Origin: Flavobacterium sp. | GTDB taxonomy: Bacteria; Bacteroidota; Bacteroidia; Flavobacteriales; Flavobacteriaceae | Direction: 5' to 3' | NCBI RefSeq assembly: GCF_027531705.1 | Contig: NZ_JAPZSP010000026.1 | Span: forward strand, 1 to 64,000 | Length of the DNA: 64,000 nt | Shown: in pieces, positions 61,910 through 64,000 of the stretch | Layout of the letters: the number at the start of each line of letters is the position of its first letter | Position numbering within the stretch: the stretch's first letter is position 1 | Notes under the pieces: model-generated | What the model saw: the letters and a program-made list of their open reading frames with translations, nothing else | Databases searched by the model: none | What the model was told of the DNA's origin: nothing | Program-made: the position numbers and the translations under genes

Positions 61910-62737
61910 ATGAAATTTCAATTAAAAAATATTTCAATAGCTATGGTTACCGCTTTAGCATTAACTTCATGTAACAAAGATGATGATAATGAAGCAATAA
62001 CAGGAAACGGAAACTTAACCGTAAATTTTGAAAATGGTTTTGAGGACCAAGGTGGAATTACAATTGGAACCACTTTTAGAAAAACTACTAATAATCAATA
62101 TTATAACTATTCTTGCTTGAAATATATAATCTCCAATGTTGTTTTGATAAAAGCTGATGGAACTGAGGTTAAATATAATTATAATGATCCAAATAAAGGA
62201 GCTTTTATTATTGATCAAGCTGATGGTTTAATAGAGCATCCTGCCGCATTAACTGGAATTCCTGCAGGCGATTATACAAAAATTCGTTTTGGAATTGGAA
62301 TTTCTCCTGAAGCATATAATCTTGGTGAAAGTGGACAAGCTACTTTTTGGACAAAAGCAGTAGATGCTGGAATGGTTTGGACATGGGCTTCAGGGTATCG
62401 TTTTGTAAGATTAGAAGGTGCTTATGGAGAAACACAAGCTACTGCAACAAATATATTTGCTCATCATTTTGCAAACATGGGTAATATTTTAGCTAATGGA
62501 ACGCCTAATTTATACAAAGAAGTTACATTAGATTTACCTACAACTGCTAAAGTTCGTACTAATGTTTCTCCTGTTGTTCATGTCATGGCTGATTTTACAA
62601 AGCATCTTGACGGTGACACAAAAATTATTCTAGATGAAACAACTAGTGATGCCATGAGTGGTTCAATGCAATGTGTAAGGGATATGGTTGCTAATTTGAC
62701 CAAAATGTTTACTGTTGAACACGTTCATAATGACTAA
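61910..62737 (+). CDS. MbnP family copper-binding lipoprotein
   Basis: 275 residues. Lipobox LALTSC at 16-21. Central motif SGQATFWTKAVDAGMVWTWASGYRFVRLEG contains the Trp-rich segment in which MbnP Trp is oxidised to kynurenine by MbnH in Methylosinus. The end HVHND is His-rich. MbnP then binds Cu(I). It lies just before the MbnH-like peroxidase, the known partner. No methanobactin genes are near, so this pair serves copper handling by itself. Confidence 0.92.
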   Translation: MKFQLKNISIAMVTALALTSCNKDDDNEAITGNGNLTVNFENGFEDQGGITIGTTFRKTTNNQYYNYSCLKYIISNVVLIKADGTEVKYNYNDPNKGAFIIDQADGLIEHPAALTGIPAGDYTKIRFGIGISPEAYNLGESGQATFWTKAVDAGMVWTWASGYRFVRLEGAYGETQATATNIFAHHFANMGNILANGTPNLYKEVTLDLPTTAKVRTNVSPVVHVMADFTKHLDGDTKIILDETTSDAMSGSMQCVRDMVANLTKMFTVEHVHND

Positions 62738-62760
62738 TTCAAAATCATAAAATCTGAAAT

Positions 62761-62797
62761 AACTTTCTTCACAAATCGTGAAGAAAGTTGTTTTTTT
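62761..62797 (+). terminator. Intrinsic terminator between mbnP-like and mbnH-like genes
   Basis: AACTTTCTTCAC/GTGAAGAAAGTT, perfect 12-bp stem with a short loop and a seven-T run. It lies within what should be one operon, so MbnP is probably made in excess over MbnH. Confidence 0.88.
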
Positions 62798-62812
62798 ATT
62801 AAATCAAAAAAA

Positions 62813-63847
62813 ATGAAGTTATTAGTTTTGTTTTTAGGTATGTTGTTAGTTTCATGTAGTGATAGTGATTCAGATAGTGATTACGAATCAATTACTCTTG
62901 AAAAACCATCCAATTTTCCTGCTATAAAGTTCAATAGTCAAGAAAATCCAATTACAAAAAGTGGTGTAGAATTGGGAAGAATGCTTTTCTATGAAGGCGA
63001 TTTAGCTTCTGATGGCGTTGTTTCTTGTGGATTTTGTCACATTCAATCCGATGCTTTTACACATCACGGACACACATTAAGTCATGGGGTTGATGGTCTT
63101 TCAGGAATTCGAAATACACCACCAGTACAAAATATGGCTTTTATGGAAAACATTATGTGGGAAGGCGTTTTGCATAATCTGAGTACTATGGCGTTGGCTC
63201 CAATAAGCAATCCTGTGGAAATGAATGGCAATTTTGAGATTATAGTTCAAAAATTGCAAAATTCAACCAAACATAATTATAAAACCCAATTCAAAAAAGC
63301 GTTTGGTAATGAGGAGATAACAGCAAACAAAGTACTGTTTGCACTTGGACAATTTATGGCAACAATGGTTTCTTCTAATTCAAAATATGATAAATATAGT
63401 AGAAATGAAGGAGTTTCATTAACAACGGATGAATTGCAAGGATTGTCTATTTTCAATCAAAAATGTGCTTCTTGCCATACAACAGATTTGTTTACAGATC
63501 AATCCTATAGAAATACGGGTTTGGCGTTTAATAATTCCTTGAATGATAATGGAAGACAAAGGGTTACGCTCGATCCTAATGATTATATGAAATTTAGAGT
63601 ACCGAGTTTGCGAAATGTTGAACTGACAAAGCCTTACATGCATGATGGTAGATTTTATACATTAGAAGCAGTTTTGAATCATTATTCATCTGGAATGGTT
63701 GATTATCCAAATTTAGATCCAATTTTCAAGCAAAACGGAAATACTGGAATTCCACTTACAGATCAGGAGAAACAATTGTTAATCACTTTCTTGAAAACAC
63801 TAACTGATTATGAGTTTATTTCAAATTCAAAATTTTCAGAAATATAA
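62813..63847 (+). CDS. MbnH-like dihaem cytochrome c peroxidase family protein
   Basis: 344 residues. Lipobox LLVSC at 11-15, then a tandem SDSDSDSD tract. Two haem motifs: CGFCH at 72-76 (CGFCHIQSDAFTHHGHT) and CASCH near 218. The MauG/CcpA pattern includes GIRNTPPVQNMAFMENIMWEG and FRVPSLRNVELTKPYMHDGRFYTLEAVLNHY. MbnH of this family oxidises a Trp on MbnP. It follows the MbnP-like gene by 75 bp, across a terminator. Confidence 0.93.
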   Translation: MKLLVLFLGMLLVSCSDSDSDSDYESITLEKPSNFPAIKFNSQENPITKSGVELGRMLFYEGDLASDGVVSCGFCHIQSDAFTHHGHTLSHGVDGLSGIRNTPPVQNMAFMENIMWEGVLHNLSTMALAPISNPVEMNGNFEIIVQKLQNSTKHNYKTQFKKAFGNEEITANKVLFALGQFMATMVSSNSKYDKYSRNEGVSLTTDELQGLSIFNQKCASCHTTDLFTDQSYRNTGLAFNNSLNDNGRQRVTLDPNDYMKFRVPSLRNVELTKPYMHDGRFYTLEAVLNHYSSGMVDYPNLDPIFKQNGNTGIPLTDQEKQLLITFLKTLTDYEFISNSKFSEI

Positions 63848-63854
63848 ATTACTT

Positions 63855-64000
63855 ATGAGAAATATTATTTTTATTATAGTTGTTTTCTTTTTTCAATTTT
63901 CTTTTGCTATTGAAAAAGACAGTTTGTCTAGATCAAATCAGTTTAAAAAATATTATCTAATTCCTGAAAAAGTCTTTTGCGATGCTTGTGGATGTTCTGC
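63855..64000 (+). CDS. Exported Cys-rich protein, N-terminal part only
   Basis: Begins ATG at 63855, 7 bp past the upstream stop, and runs out of the window. Signal peptide MRNIIFIIVVFFFQFSFA-IEKD. The last visible residues are VFCDACGCSA. A CDACGCSA motif marks an outer-membrane protein family that I recall beside MbnP genes in Flavobacteriia. The identity rests on this short match and the neighbourhood. Confidence 0.65.
   Translation, partial: MRNIIFIIVVFFFQFSFAIEKDSLSRSNQFKKYYLIPEKVFCDACGCS

Overview
The window is a chromosomal segment of a Bacteroidota member, most likely Flavobacterium or a close relative in the Flavobacteriaceae. Evidence: very AT-rich DNA, type IX secretion (T9SS) C-terminal sorting domains on three proteins, many Sec/lipobox signals, weak use of Shine-Dalgarno sites, and promoters of the Bacteroidota form TTG-N17-23-TAnnTTTG. 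No rRNA, tRNA, CRISPR array, phage or transposase gene was seen. Nearly all of it is core housekeeping DNA with compact operons.

Layout. 0-4.7 kb: end of a T9SS cargo gene, a group III truncated haemoglobin, glycine dehydrogenase gcvP and a UbiA-like membrane protein. 4.8-6.6 kb: a GbsR/MarR-type regulator heading a row of three small membrane proteins, with a phased operator array upstream. 6.6-15.9 kb: M3 peptidase, a small toxin-antitoxin pair, purE-purK, hpt, adk, a CNNM/CBS protein and obg. 16-31.9 kb: S46 dipeptidyl peptidase, a giant alpha-2-macroglobulin carrying a SusC-type plug domain, a TPR protein, mpl, a large BNR/VPS10-type secreted protein, a LolA-like protein and a DUF1287 lipoprotein. 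32-36.4 kb: radC, then an ABC transporter/DUF3299-like operon that may handle metal, a YjjG-type HAD phosphatase and an unknown exported protein. 36.4-48.9 kb: rarA, hemL, a glucosaminidase-LysM lipoprotein, an ACC-deaminase-like enzyme, two T9SS cargo proteins (one with an S74 chaperone domain), a DUF5522 protein, hutU and a DUF4136 lipoprotein.

49.4-64 kb is the most interesting part: a clade II nitrous oxide reductase cluster (cytochrome c, nosZ, nosB-like, nosL, nosD, nosF, nosY, truncated haemoglobin, CopD-like), the di-iron repair protein RIC/ScdA, a FAS1 lipoprotein, a haem-copper-oxidase-like membrane protein, a Crp/Fnr regulator, and a copper module (Cys-rich protein, MbnP, MbnH-like dihaem peroxidase, start of another Cys-rich protein).

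The main finding is a shared inverted repeat, TTATGA-N6-TCATAA. It lies in front of the cytochrome c/nos operon, ric, the FAS1 gene, the Crp/Fnr gene itself and the copper module, and a weaker copy lies upstream of the distant truncated haemoglobin at the left end. In each case the centre is 35.5-37.5 bp from the end of the promoter -7 element, which is the class II activator position. I infer an N-oxide/anaerobic regulon run by the Crp/Fnr protein at 60676-61266.

The second finding is a family of intergenic spacers built of short repeated words folded as long imperfect inverted repeats, placed just before start codons inside operons. One of them encloses a four-helix-bundle (S23/IVP-type) gene and splits nosD from nosF.
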